Assembly: GCA_964250215.1 (NCBI GenBank)
Contig: CAXUEX010000019.1
Location: 1-28,613, forward strand
DNA from: DAIDJM01 sp964250215
GTDB lineage: Bacteria; Pseudomonadota; Alphaproteobacteria; Acetobacterales; Acetobacteraceae
Direction: 5' to 3'
Length of the DNA: 28,613 bases
Part shown: one piece after another, positions 1 through 6,966 of the stretch
How positions within the stretch are numbered: position 1 is the first letter of the stretch
Layout: the number at the start of each line of letters is the position of its first letter
Position numbers and translations under genes: made by a program
Notes under the pieces: model-generated
Told to the model about the DNA's origin: nothing
Seen by the model: only the letters and a program-made list of their open reading frames with translations
Databases searched by the model: none

Positions 1-1
1 G

Positions 2-295
2 GTCCGGCACAGGCGGCCCCTGGTCCTCGGCGGCCTCGGCGCCGATCGTGCGCAACTGCCCATGGAGGGCGGCGAGATATTCCTCGATGCCGGCCGGTTC
101 GGCCGGTTCGAATATGCGAACGAACGCGCCGCATCGCTTTCCGGACTCGGCGCTGATGTGGTGCGGTCACGCGAGGGCCGGAGTTCGGTTTTTGCCGTGC
201 GCGCCGGCCCGTTCCGGAGTATCGCGGCGGCCGACGCGGCTCTGGCGATGGCAATGCGCGCCGGCATCCTGGATGCAAGACTGGTGATCGAATGA
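2..295 (+). CDS. RlpA-like/SPOR-domain envelope protein, C-terminal part (5' truncated by window edge)
   Basis: The reading frame is open from the left edge and ends in TGA at 293-295. The last ~75 residues look like a SPOR domain: an aromatic/acidic strand, 'ASLSGLGADVV', then 'VFAVRAGPF' and a final helix rich in Ala with 'DARLVIE'. SPOR domains bind denuded septal peptidoglycan. In related genomes a SPOR-tailed RlpA-type lytic transglycosylase often precedes the D-Ala-D-Ala carboxypeptidase gene, and that is the likeliest identity. The double-psi barrel catalytic part would lie outside the window, so the RlpA assignment is inference. The stop overlaps the next gene's start as ATGA, suggesting translational coupling and a shared role in cell-wall remodelling. 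Confidence 0.7.
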   Translation, partial: VRHRRPLVLGGLGADRAQLPMEGGEIFLDAGRFGRFEYANERAASLSGLGADVVRSREGRSSVFAVRAGPFRSIAAADAALAMAMRAGILDARLVIE

Positions 296-1554
296 GCGAA
301 TTTTTCCCTGGAAGACGGTTTCTGCTCGCTGGCGCCGGCAGCCTGGTCGCCGTTGCCGCCTGGGCGCATCCCAAACACGCGGTGCGCGAGCACATCGGCG
401 CGAAGCCGAAGGGCGCCGCCGGAGCGCCGGGGGACGAGGAGGGCGGCGCCGATTTTGCGTCCGCCGCGGGGCCGCCCGCCAGCACGCCGCTGGGGCCGAT
501 GGATACGCCGGCGCAATGGGCGTTCATCGTGGATTTCAACACCGGCGCCGAGTTGCTGGACAAGCAGGCCGATGCGGAAATGCCGCCGAGTTCGATGACC
601 AAGCTGATGACGGCCTATATCGTGTATGCGAAGCTCAAGGCGGGCACGTTGCGGCTGGATCAGATGCTGCCGGTGAGCGAGAAGGCCTGGCGCACGCAGG
701 GCAGCAAGATGTTCGTGGAGCTGAACGGCACGATCCGGGTGGAGGATCTGGTGCGCGGCATGATCATCCAGTCCGGCAACGACGCCTGCATCGTGCTGGC
801 CGAAGGCATTGCCGGGACGGAAGAGCAGTTTGTCGATATGATGAATGCGGAGGCCCGGAAGCTTGGCCTGACGCACAGCTATTTTCGGAATTGCACCGGC
901 TGGCCCGATCCGCAGCACCACATGTCGGCGCGCGATATCGCGACGCTGGCGCGGCGCATCATCCAGGATTTTCCGGAATACTATCACTACGATTCCGAAA
1001 AAACTTTCACGTACCACGGCATCGTTCAATATAATCGCAATCCGCTGGTGCAGCGTGGCCTGGCGGATGGGCTGAAGACCGGCCATACCGATGCCGGGGG
1101 TTTCGGCGTGGTGGGCAGTGCCAATCACAACGGCAGGCGCGTGATCGTGGTGTTGAACGGCATGCCGAGTGCGAAGGTTCGGGTGGAGGAAAGCATTCGG
1201 CTGATGGGCTGGGCGTTCGCGAATTTCGAGAACGTGACGCTATTTTCCGCCAACGATGTGGTGGAGAACGCGCCGGTCTATCTCGGCGACCGGCCTTCGG
1301 TGCCGCTGGTGGGCGGGCGCGATCTGGTGATGACCATGCCGCGGAGCTGGAAGCAGCATGCGCGGATTGCGATTGCGTATGAGAGCCCGATCCCGGCGCC
1401 GATCCGCCGCGGCGATGTGGTGGGTAAACTGACGGTGACGGGGCAGGGCGTGCCGCAGGCCGAAATTCCGCTGCTGGCGGGCGCGGATATCGGGCGCATG
1501 CCGATCGGCGGCCGGGCGATCGCGGTGCTTTCGCATATGGTGACGGGGGCGTAA
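292..1554 (+). CDS. dacC: D-alanyl-D-alanine carboxypeptidase (peptidase S11, PBP5/6 family)
   Basis: The 420-residue product is a periplasmic serine peptidase that trims the terminal D-Ala from peptidoglycan stem peptides. All three penicillin-binding motifs are present: S-M-T-K at residues 101-104 (nucleophile Ser101), S-G-N at 161-163 and K-T-G at 262-264. A signal segment starts 'GRRFLLAGAG' near the N terminus and is followed by a ~45-residue low-complexity Ala/Gly/Pro linker before the catalytic domain. The C-terminal ~110 residues match the usual beta-rich PBP5 tail. The start ATG overlaps the upstream stop by four bases. Next to a SPOR protein it fits a cell-wall maturation role. The family is clear; the choice of dacC over dacA/dacF is conventional. 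Confidence 0.92.
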   Translation: MSEFFPGRRFLLAGAGSLVAVAAWAHPKHAVREHIGAKPKGAAGAPGDEEGGADFASAAGPPASTPLGPMDTPAQWAFIVDFNTGAELLDKQADAEMPPSSMTKLMTAYIVYAKLKAGTLRLDQMLPVSEKAWRTQGSKMFVELNGTIRVEDLVRGMIIQSGNDACIVLAEGIAGTEEQFVDMMNAEARKLGLTHSYFRNCTGWPDPQHHMSARDIATLARRIIQDFPEYYHYDSEKTFTYHGIVQYNRNPLVQRGLADGLKTGHTDAGGFGVVGSANHNGRRVIVVLNGMPSAKVRVEESIRLMGWAFANFENVTLFSANDVVENAPVYLGDRPSVPLVGGRDLVMTMPRSWKQHARIAIAYESPIPAPIRRGDVVGKLTVTGQGVPQAEIPLLAGADIGRMPIGGRAIAVLSHMVTGA

Positions 1555-1568
1555 TCGCGGAGGGAGTC

Positions 1569-1772
1569 ATGGACCAGATTGATCCGCATACGCTTTTAGC
1601 GTGGATTTTAGATCTTCCACCTGAGCGCCTTGCCGAGGTGGCCGATTTTGTGGAATTCCTCCGCGCGCGGGAAGCGGAGTTCAAGCTATCGCGGGCCGTG
1701 GCGACCGCGAGTGAGCGCAGCCTTGCAGCTGTCTGGGACAATCCAGAAGATGCCATCTACGACGCCGTTTGA
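1569..1772 (+). CDS. MazE-like antitoxin of a type II toxin-antitoxin pair
   Basis: This 67-residue acidic protein starts at an ATG preceded by a GGAGGGAG purine run (1559-1566). It has an N-terminal helical segment ('LLAWILDLPPERLAEVADFVEFLRARE') like DUF2281/MazE-type antitoxins and ends 'VWDNPEDAIYDAV', a tail commonly seen in small antitoxins encoded before MazF/PemK toxins; that tail would be expected to wrap the toxin. Its 3' end overlaps the toxin gene by 23 bases, the usual arrangement for coupled synthesis. Base composition is less GC-rich than the flanking dacC and tmk. Autorepression is expected for the family, but I see no clear operator in the 14-base spacer. Confidence 0.78.
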   Translation: MDQIDPHTLLAWILDLPPERLAEVADFVEFLRAREAEFKLSRAVATASERSLAAVWDNPEDAIYDAV

Positions 1773-2094
1773 TTTCGGCGACATCCTGCTCCTGACGTTT
1801 CCCTTCACCGACACGCCAGGCAGCAAGCAGAGGCCGGCGGTAGTGGTCAGCCGGGGCGGCTTCAATGAAACGCGACACGACCTGGTCATGATGCCAGTGA
1901 CAAGCCGCATCCAATTCGCCGGAACCGGCAGCATTTTCGTCACGCATTGGCAGGAGTCCGGTTTGCTCAAGCCATCGGTGATCAAACCGATTTTCTTTAC
2001 CCTAGAAAAGCGGCTTGTTCGTCGGCAGCTAGGAACATTGCTGACTGCGGACAAGGACTCGCTTCGATCGAACTTGCGGGCGATACTTGGCTAA
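1750..2094 (+). CDS. MazF/PemK-like toxin (type II toxin-antitoxin)
   Basis: The 114-residue product begins 'MPSTTPFDFGDILLLTFPFTD' and continues 'SKQRPAVVVS', the hallmark first strands of the MazF/PemK/CcdB fold, where the Arg-Pro after the S1-S2 loop lies in the RNA-cleaving site. It ends with the helix expected of MazF-type ribonucleases. The frame is open further upstream to 1630, but that stretch is out-of-frame antitoxin sequence; the ATG at 1750 lies just before the conserved G-D-I strand. It overlaps the antitoxin by 23 bases and its stop overlaps the proposed tmk start by 8 bases. Family members cleave mRNA, but the target is unknown here. The unusual point is its location inside an essential-gene operon. 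Confidence 0.82.
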   Translation: MPSTTPFDFGDILLLTFPFTDTPGSKQRPAVVVSRGGFNETRHDLVMMPVTSRIQFAGTGSIFVTHWQESGLLKPSVIKPIFFTLEKRLVRRQLGTLLTADKDSLRSNLRAILG

Positions 2095-2713
2095 AGGCGT
2101 CGATTCCGGTTGCTTCATGACCTTCGAAGGCGGTGAAGGCGCAGGCAAATCCACCCAGCTTCGCCGCTTGGCCGACACCCTGCGCGCGCGCGGTTTGCGC
2201 GTGCTCGGCACCCGCGAGCCCGGCGGCGCGCCCGGCGCGGAATTGCTGCGCGAGCTGCTGCTCTCCGGCCGTAACGACTGGGCGCCGCGCGCGGAAATGC
2301 TGCTGCATTTCGCGGCCCGCGCCGAGCATGTGGAGAAAACCATCCGCCCGGCGCTTGCGGCCGGCACCACGGTGTTGTGCGACCGCTTCGCCGATTCTAC
2401 TGTCGCCTATCAGGGTTATGGACAGGGCGCCGACCTGGCGCAGATTCGTGCGCTCACCGCCATGCTCGGCATCGTTCCCGATCTCACGCTGGTGCTGGAT
2501 GTGAATGAGTCCGTCGCCGCAGCGCGCGAGACGGCACGCGGCCGGGCGACGGACCGCTACGACCGGCTCGGCCCGGGCTTTCATGCCCGCGTCGCCGCGG
2601 GTTTTCGCGCGATTGCCGCCGCGGAACCCGGGCGCTGCGTGTGCATCGATGCGAACGGCAGCGAGGATCAGGTTGCGGCCGCGATCCTTGCCGTGGTGGA
2701 AGCGCGCCTGTGA
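2087..2713 (+). CDS. tmk: Thymidylate kinase
   Basis: It converts dTMP to dTDP with ATP, an essential step of dTTP synthesis. The 208-residue product carries the P-loop G-G-E-G-A-G-K-S-T (residues 15-23), the D-R-F motif in 'VLCDRFADSTVAYQGYG' and a LID segment rich in Arg ('ARETARGRATDRYDR'). The start is the awkward point. The first ATG (2117, 'MTFEGGEGAGKST') would cut off residues before the P-loop strand, where the family normally has 5-10 more. The only earlier start is TTG at 2087, inside the toxin gene. I chose TTG. The 3' end overlaps holB as GTGA. The gene normally follows dacC or another housekeeping gene directly, so the toxin-antitoxin pair has probably replaced its native leader. 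Confidence 0.93.
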   Translation: MAKGVDSGCFMTFEGGEGAGKSTQLRRLADTLRARGLRVLGTREPGGAPGAELLRELLLSGRNDWAPRAEMLLHFAARAEHVEKTIRPALAAGTTVLCDRFADSTVAYQGYGQGADLAQIRALTAMLGIVPDLTLVLDVNESVAAARETARGRATDRYDRLGPGFHARVAAGFRAIAAAEPGRCVCIDANGSEDQVAAAILAVVEARL

Positions 2714-3696
2714 TCGCGCCGCGCGAAAATCCCATGCTCTTTGGCCACGAAGCCGCCGAGCGCGAATTGCGGGATGCGATGGCCGGCGGCCGGCTGCATC
2801 ACGCCTGGCTGATCAGCGGCGCCGAAGGGATCGGCAAGGCCACGCTGGCTTTCCGTTTCGCGCGGCGTTTGCTGGCCGGCGAAGGTGCGTTCGCGATGGA
2901 CCCGGCGCATCCCGTGTTCCGCCGCGTCGCGGCCGGCAGCCATGCCGATCTACTCACCATCGAGCGGGAATGGGACGAGAAGAGGAAGCGGCTGAAGCGC
3001 GACATCGCCGCGGATTCGGTGCGCGAGGCGCCGGGCTTTCTGCATCTCACGGCCGCCGAAGGGGGCTGGCGCGTCGTGGTTCTGGACGGCGCCGAGGACA
3101 TGAACCAGCATTCGGCCAACGCCCTGTTGAAGGTGCTGGAGGAGCCGCCGCCGCGTGCTGCGCTGCTGCTGGTTTCCGCGGCGCCCGGCAGGCTGCTGCC
3201 CACCATTCGCAGCCGCTGCCGGCATCTGCCGCTCGCGCCGCTGGCGCCGAAGCCCATGCTGCTGGCGCTGGCGCACATCCTGCCGGAGATTTCCGTCGCG
3301 GACCGGGCAGCGCTGGCCGCCGTGGCCGACGGCTCGCCGGGCCGCGCGGTGCAGCTCGCGTTCGAGGGCGGGCTGGATTTCGCGGCGACGGTGCAGGCGC
3401 TGCTGGCCGAGCTGCCGGATGTGAGCTTGCTGCGCGGCTATGAGTTGGCCGACAAATTGCGCGAGGAAGCGGCGTTCGAGACCTTCTTCCAACTGCTCCG
3501 CCGCGCCATTGCCAGCGCGGTGATCGGCGCGGCGCGGGGCACCGCCAATGCAGCGCAGGCGCGGCTGGCGGCGCTGAAGCCGGCCGTGCAATGGGTGGAG
3601 ATCTGGGCGCAGCTCGGCGCGCTGGCGGACGAGACGCAACGGATCAGCCTGGACCGGCGGCAGGCGGTGGTGGCGGGGCTGGCGCTTCTACGCTAG
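2710..3696 (+). CDS. holB: DNA polymerase III subunit delta'
   Basis: This 328-residue clamp-loader subunit works with DnaX and HolA to load the beta clamp during replication. It starts at GTG 2710, overlapping the tmk stop, giving the typical alphaproteobacterial opening 'IAPRENPMLFGHEAAE'. The AAA+ features are a P-loop-like G-A-E-G-I-G-K-A-T (residues 37-45), 'LLKVLEEPP' at about 139-147, and the arginine-finger S-R-C motif at 168-170. The zinc-binding Cys cluster of E. coli HolB is absent. The C-terminal part after residue 190 is helical and variable, as expected for the collar domain. Coupling to tmk is standard. Confidence 0.92.
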   Translation: MIAPRENPMLFGHEAAERELRDAMAGGRLHHAWLISGAEGIGKATLAFRFARRLLAGEGAFAMDPAHPVFRRVAAGSHADLLTIEREWDEKRKRLKRDIAADSVREAPGFLHLTAAEGGWRVVVLDGAEDMNQHSANALLKVLEEPPPRAALLLVSAAPGRLLPTIRSRCRHLPLAPLAPKPMLLALAHILPEISVADRAALAAVADGSPGRAVQLAFEGGLDFAATVQALLAELPDVSLLRGYELADKLREEAAFETFFQLLRRAIASAVIGAARGTANAAQARLAALKPAVQWVEIWAQLGALADETQRISLDRRQAVVAGLALLR

Positions 3697-3724
3697 GCCG
3701 GAGGCGCTCTTTCCCGGTTTTGCG

Positions 3725-5260
3725 ATGACCTCGACATACTATCTCACCACGCCGATTTTCTACGTGAACGCGGCGCCGCATATCGGCCATGCCTACACCG
3801 TGATCGCGGCCGACGTGATTGCCCGCTTCCAGCGGCTGGATGGGCGGCGCGTGCATTTCCTCACCGGCACCGACGAGCACGGCCAGAAGGTGGAGCGGGC
3901 GGCTGCCGAAGCCGGTGTCGCGCCGCAGGCCTTCACCGACCGGCTCTCGGCCGATTTCCGCACGATGGCGGAACGGCTCGGCAGCTCGCACGACGATTTC
4001 ATCCGCACCACCGAAGATCGGCACAAGAAAGGCGCCGCTTCCCTGTGGCGGCGGCTGCAGGCGCGCGACCAGATTTATCTCGGCCATTACGAGGGCTGGT
4101 ATGCGGTGCGCGACGAGGATTTCTACGCCGAGGACGAGCTCACCGTGCTGCCGGACGGCACGAAGCTGGCGCCGACCGGCGCGCCGGTGGCTTGGGTGCG
4201 CGAGCCCAATTACCTTTTTCGGCTTTCGCAATGGCAGGACGCGCTGCTGCGGCATTACGAAGAAAACCCGGATTTCGTCGGGCCGCCGGCGAAGCGCAAC
4301 GAGATGCTGAGTTTCATTCGCGGCGGCCTGACCGATCTCTCGATAAGCCGATCCAGCTTCACATGGGGCATCCCGGTGCCGGGAGACCCGGGGCACGTGA
4401 TGTATGTGTGGCTCGATGCGTTGGCGAATTATTTGACCGCGCTGGGTTTTCCCGACGAAGCCGATCCGCGCTGGCAGTTCTGGCCGGCCGATCTGCATAT
4501 CCTGGGCAAGGACATATTGCGTTTCCACGCGATCTACTGGCCGGCTTTTCTGATGGCGGCCGGCCTGCCGGTGCCGAAGCGCATTTTCGGCCATGGCTGG
4601 TGGACCGTGCAGGGCCAGAAGATGAGCAAATCAATCGGCAACGTGATTGATCCGCTGTCGCTGGTGGATGCGTACGGGCTCGATGCGGTGCGGTTTTTTC
4701 TGTTGCGGGAGGTGCCGTTCGGCAATGACGGCGATTTCAGCACGGCGGCGCTGATTGGCCGGATGAACCGCGAGCTGGCGAACGATCTCGGCAATTTGGC
4801 GCAGCGCACGCTTTCGTTGGTGGCCCGGAATTGCGACGGGAAATTGCCCGCCCAGGCGCCGCGGACCGACGAAGATGCCGAGCTGCTGGCGGCAGCCGAG
4901 GCGCTGCCGGGGCGGCTTCGCGCGCAGCTCGAGCGGCAGGCGCTGCACGAGATGCTGGAGGATATCTGGCGCGTGATCCGGAGCGCCAACGCGTATATCG
5001 ACCACGAGGCCCCGTGGGCGCTGCGCCGAACCGATCCGCCGCGCATGGAAGCGGTGCTGCGGGTGCTGGCCGACACGATCCGGATTATTGCTACGCTGCT
5101 GCAACCGTTCATGCCCGGCAGCATGGGCCATATGCTGGATCAGCTCGGTGTGCCCGGTGGCGCCCGCGATTTTGCGGCGCTGGCCGAAGCTTTGGAAGCC
5201 GGCATTCCGCTGCCGCCGCCGCAGGGCATCTTTCCACGCTACATCGAACAAGCCGCATAG
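3725..5260 (+). CDS. metG: Methionyl-tRNA synthetase
   Basis: This class I aminoacyl-tRNA synthetase charges tRNA-Met. The 511-residue product has the HIGH signature exactly as H-I-G-H at residues 19-22 ('AAPHIGHAY') and K-M-S-K-S at 299-303. The segment 'GWYAVRDEDFYAEDEL' marks the connective peptide; the four-Cys zinc knuckle of the E. coli enzyme is missing, so this is the zinc-less short form without the C-terminal dimerisation domain. The helical anticodon domain fills residues ~340-511. The ATG lies 28 bases after holB. A GGAGG at 3700-3704 is too far upstream to be its obvious ribosome-binding site. It is probably cotranscribed with tmk-holB and tatD. Confidence 0.96.
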   Translation: MTSTYYLTTPIFYVNAAPHIGHAYTVIAADVIARFQRLDGRRVHFLTGTDEHGQKVERAAAEAGVAPQAFTDRLSADFRTMAERLGSSHDDFIRTTEDRHKKGAASLWRRLQARDQIYLGHYEGWYAVRDEDFYAEDELTVLPDGTKLAPTGAPVAWVREPNYLFRLSQWQDALLRHYEENPDFVGPPAKRNEMLSFIRGGLTDLSISRSSFTWGIPVPGDPGHVMYVWLDALANYLTALGFPDEADPRWQFWPADLHILGKDILRFHAIYWPAFLMAAGLPVPKRIFGHGWWTVQGQKMSKSIGNVIDPLSLVDAYGLDAVRFFLLREVPFGNDGDFSTAALIGRMNRELANDLGNLAQRTLSLVARNCDGKLPAQAPRTDEDAELLAAAEALPGRLRAQLERQALHEMLEDIWRVIRSANAYIDHEAPWALRRTDPPRMEAVLRVLADTIRIIATLLQPFMPGSMGHMLDQLGVPGGARDFAALAEALEAGIPLPPPQGIFPRYIEQAA

Positions 5261-5267
5261 ACCGCCG

Positions 5268-6050
5268 ATGTTGATCGATTCGCACTGCCATCTCGATTAT
5301 TTCCGGGACGACGAATTGCCTCACGTGCTTGGCCGCGCCCGCCAGGCTGGTGTGGCCGGCATGGTGACGATCGGCACGCGTGCCTCTCGGGCCGGCGAGC
5401 AGATCGCGCTGGCCGAGCGGAACCGGCTGTGGTGCACGATCGGCACCCATCCGCACCATGCGGCGGAGGAGGCATTGCCGGAAATCGAGGCGCTTGCGGC
5501 GCTGGCTTCGCATCCGCGCGTGATCGGCATCGGCGAGGCCGGGCTGGATTATTTCTACGATCGCAGCCCGCGCGATGTGCAGATGGAAGCGTTTCGGCGG
5601 CAGATCCGTGCCACGCGGCTGGCCGGCGTGCCGCTGTGTATCCACACGCGCGATGCCGAGGCGGATACGGCAGCGGTGCTGCGGGAGGAACACGCGGCGG
5701 CGCCGTTCGATTTTCTGCTGCACTGCTTCAGCAGCAGCCGGGCGCTGGCCGAGGCCGGGGTGGCGCTGGGCGGCCATGTGAGTTTCTCGGGCATTCTGAC
5801 TTTCCCGAAATCGCAGGAACTCCGGGCGATCGCGGCAGATCTTCCGGCGGACCGGCTGCTGGTGGAGACCGATGCGCCGTATCTGGCGCCGGTGCCATTT
5901 CGCGGCAAGCGCAACGAGCCGGCGCATGTGGTGCACACCGCCGCCGTGCTGGCGCGCGTACGCGGCGTGGCGCCGGAAGCCGTGCACGCGCTGACCACGG
6001 CAAACTTCTTTCGCCTGTTCCGGAAAGCGGACCGCACCGAAGCGGCATGA
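5268..6050 (+). CDS. tatD: TatD family metal-dependent DNase
   Basis: The 260-residue TIM-barrel hydrolase shows the full set of family metal ligands: H6-x-H8 in 'IDSHCHLDYF', a Glu in 'GIGEAGLDYF', His in 'CIHTRDA', His in 'LHCFSSS' and Asp in 'ETDAPYLAP'. TatD proteins are 3'-5' exonucleases acting on DNA, linked to repair. The ATG at 5268 lies seven bases after the metG stop, and the frame starts directly with the metal-binding strand, so no longer N terminus is needed. The gene order metG-tatD-MBL hydrolase is common in Proteobacteria. The stop overlaps the next gene's start. Confidence 0.93.
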   Translation: MLIDSHCHLDYFRDDELPHVLGRARQAGVAGMVTIGTRASRAGEQIALAERNRLWCTIGTHPHHAAEEALPEIEALAALASHPRVIGIGEAGLDYFYDRSPRDVQMEAFRRQIRATRLAGVPLCIHTRDAEADTAAVLREEHAAAPFDFLLHCFSSSRALAEAGVALGGHVSFSGILTFPKSQELRAIAADLPADRLLVETDAPYLAPVPFRGKRNEPAHVVHTAAVLARVRGVAPEAVHALTTANFFRLFRKADRTEAA

Positions 6051-6844
6051 TGCGTGTGGTTATCCTGGGCAGCGGCGGCTCCACGGGCGTGCCGGCGCTG
6101 GGCGGTGCCGACGGGCGTGGCGATTGGGGCGCCTGCGACCCTGATGAGCCGCGCAACCGCCGCACTCGCTCCGGCCTGGTCATCGAGGGGCCAGGCGGCC
6201 GCATTCTGGTGGATACCGGGCCCGATCTGCGCGCGCAGTTGCTCGCCAGCGGCATCGCCCGGATCGATGCGATCGTGTTCACGCACGCCCATGCCGACCA
6301 CATCACCGGGCTGGATGACGTGCGCATGTTGAACCGTGTGCGCGGCGCGCCGATCCCGGCCTGGGGGCTCGCGGCCACGATGGAGGAGATCGAGCGGCGG
6401 TTCGACTACGCGTTCCGCCCCTGGCAGCCGCCCGGTTTCTACCGCCCGGTGCTGCTGCCGACGCGCATTTTGCCGGGCGACGCGATCGTGGCCGCGGGGC
6501 TGAGGCTGCAAACTTTCTTGCAGGATCATTATGTTACGTCCACGCTCGGCCTGCGCGTCGGCAATTTCGGCTACTCGACGGATGTGGTGCGGCTGGATGA
6601 GGCGGCGTTCGCGGCGTTGGCGGGGATCGACACGTGGGTTGTCGGCTGCTTCCAGCGCGCGCCGCACCTGACGCACGCGCATCTCGATCTGGTACTGGAA
6701 TGGCGCACCCGGCTCGGTGTGCGCCGCACCGTGCTGACGCATATGGGTCCGGACATGGATTGGGCTTGGCTGCGGGCGCATCTGCCGTTGGACGTGGAGC
6801 CGGCGGTGGATGGGATGGCGATTACACTGGCGGGCTCGTCTTAG
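6047..6844 (+). CDS. MBL-fold metallo-hydrolase (PhnP-like)
   Basis: The 265-residue product opens 'MMRVVILGSGGSTGVP' and has the metallo-beta-lactamase motif H-x-H-x-D-H at residues 80-85 ('THAHADHITG'), an Asp in 'LVDTGPDLR' and a late His in 'LTHMGPDMDW'. This matches the PhnP/phosphodiesterase branch often encoded directly after tatD. The natural substrate of this tatD-linked enzyme is not settled; a cyclic phosphodiester is a family-based guess. Two ATGs in tandem (6047, 6050) can serve as start; the first overlaps the tatD TGA as ATGA. It is the last gene of the housekeeping operon, followed by a 122-base spacer. Confidence 0.87.
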   Translation: MMRVVILGSGGSTGVPALGGADGRGDWGACDPDEPRNRRTRSGLVIEGPGGRILVDTGPDLRAQLLASGIARIDAIVFTHAHADHITGLDDVRMLNRVRGAPIPAWGLAATMEEIERRFDYAFRPWQPPGFYRPVLLPTRILPGDAIVAAGLRLQTFLQDHYVTSTLGLRVGNFGYSTDVVRLDEAAFAALAGIDTWVVGCFQRAPHLTHAHLDLVLEWRTRLGVRRTVLTHMGPDMDWAWLRAHLPLDVEPAVDGMAITLAGSS

Positions 6845-6966
6845 GCGCTGCACCGCGAAAAATAGGCTCAGCGGGAGCGGCTGGAAGTGCCGAATTGAGC
6901 CAGCAGCTGCTTGGCAGCCAGCATCGTTTCGGGTTAAGCTGCGATATGGGCTTTTCGGGAGGCGTC
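6845..6966 (+). promoter_or_regulatory. Spacer before the secreted cassette; weak promoter candidate
   Basis: This 122-base gap separates the housekeeping operon from the exported-protein genes. A TTGGCA (6911-6916) with TAAGCT 18 bases downstream (6935-6940) is a weak promoter candidate on the + strand. A 6-base inverted repeat GGCTCA/TGAGCC (6865-6870 and 6896-6901) has a 25-base loop and no T-run, so it is not a convincing terminator. The GGGAGG at 6957-6962 is a good ribosome-binding site and decides the start at 6967. Confidence 0.3.

Noticed and set aside
1007..1756. Minus-strand 249-codon frame opposite dacC and the antitoxin
   Set aside because: It covers the dacC KTG region and the antitoxin, with Ser/Arg/Pro-rich antisense composition.
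6900..6914. AGCAGCTGCT palindrome in the spacer before the cassette
   Set aside because: Short self-complementary GC-rich word, likely by chance; it has no clear relation to promoter elements.
6634..6966. Upstream extension of paralogue A to an earlier start
   Set aside because: The extension lies inside the MBL gene in another frame, then the spacer; a signal peptide and a ribosome-binding site support the ATG at 6967.
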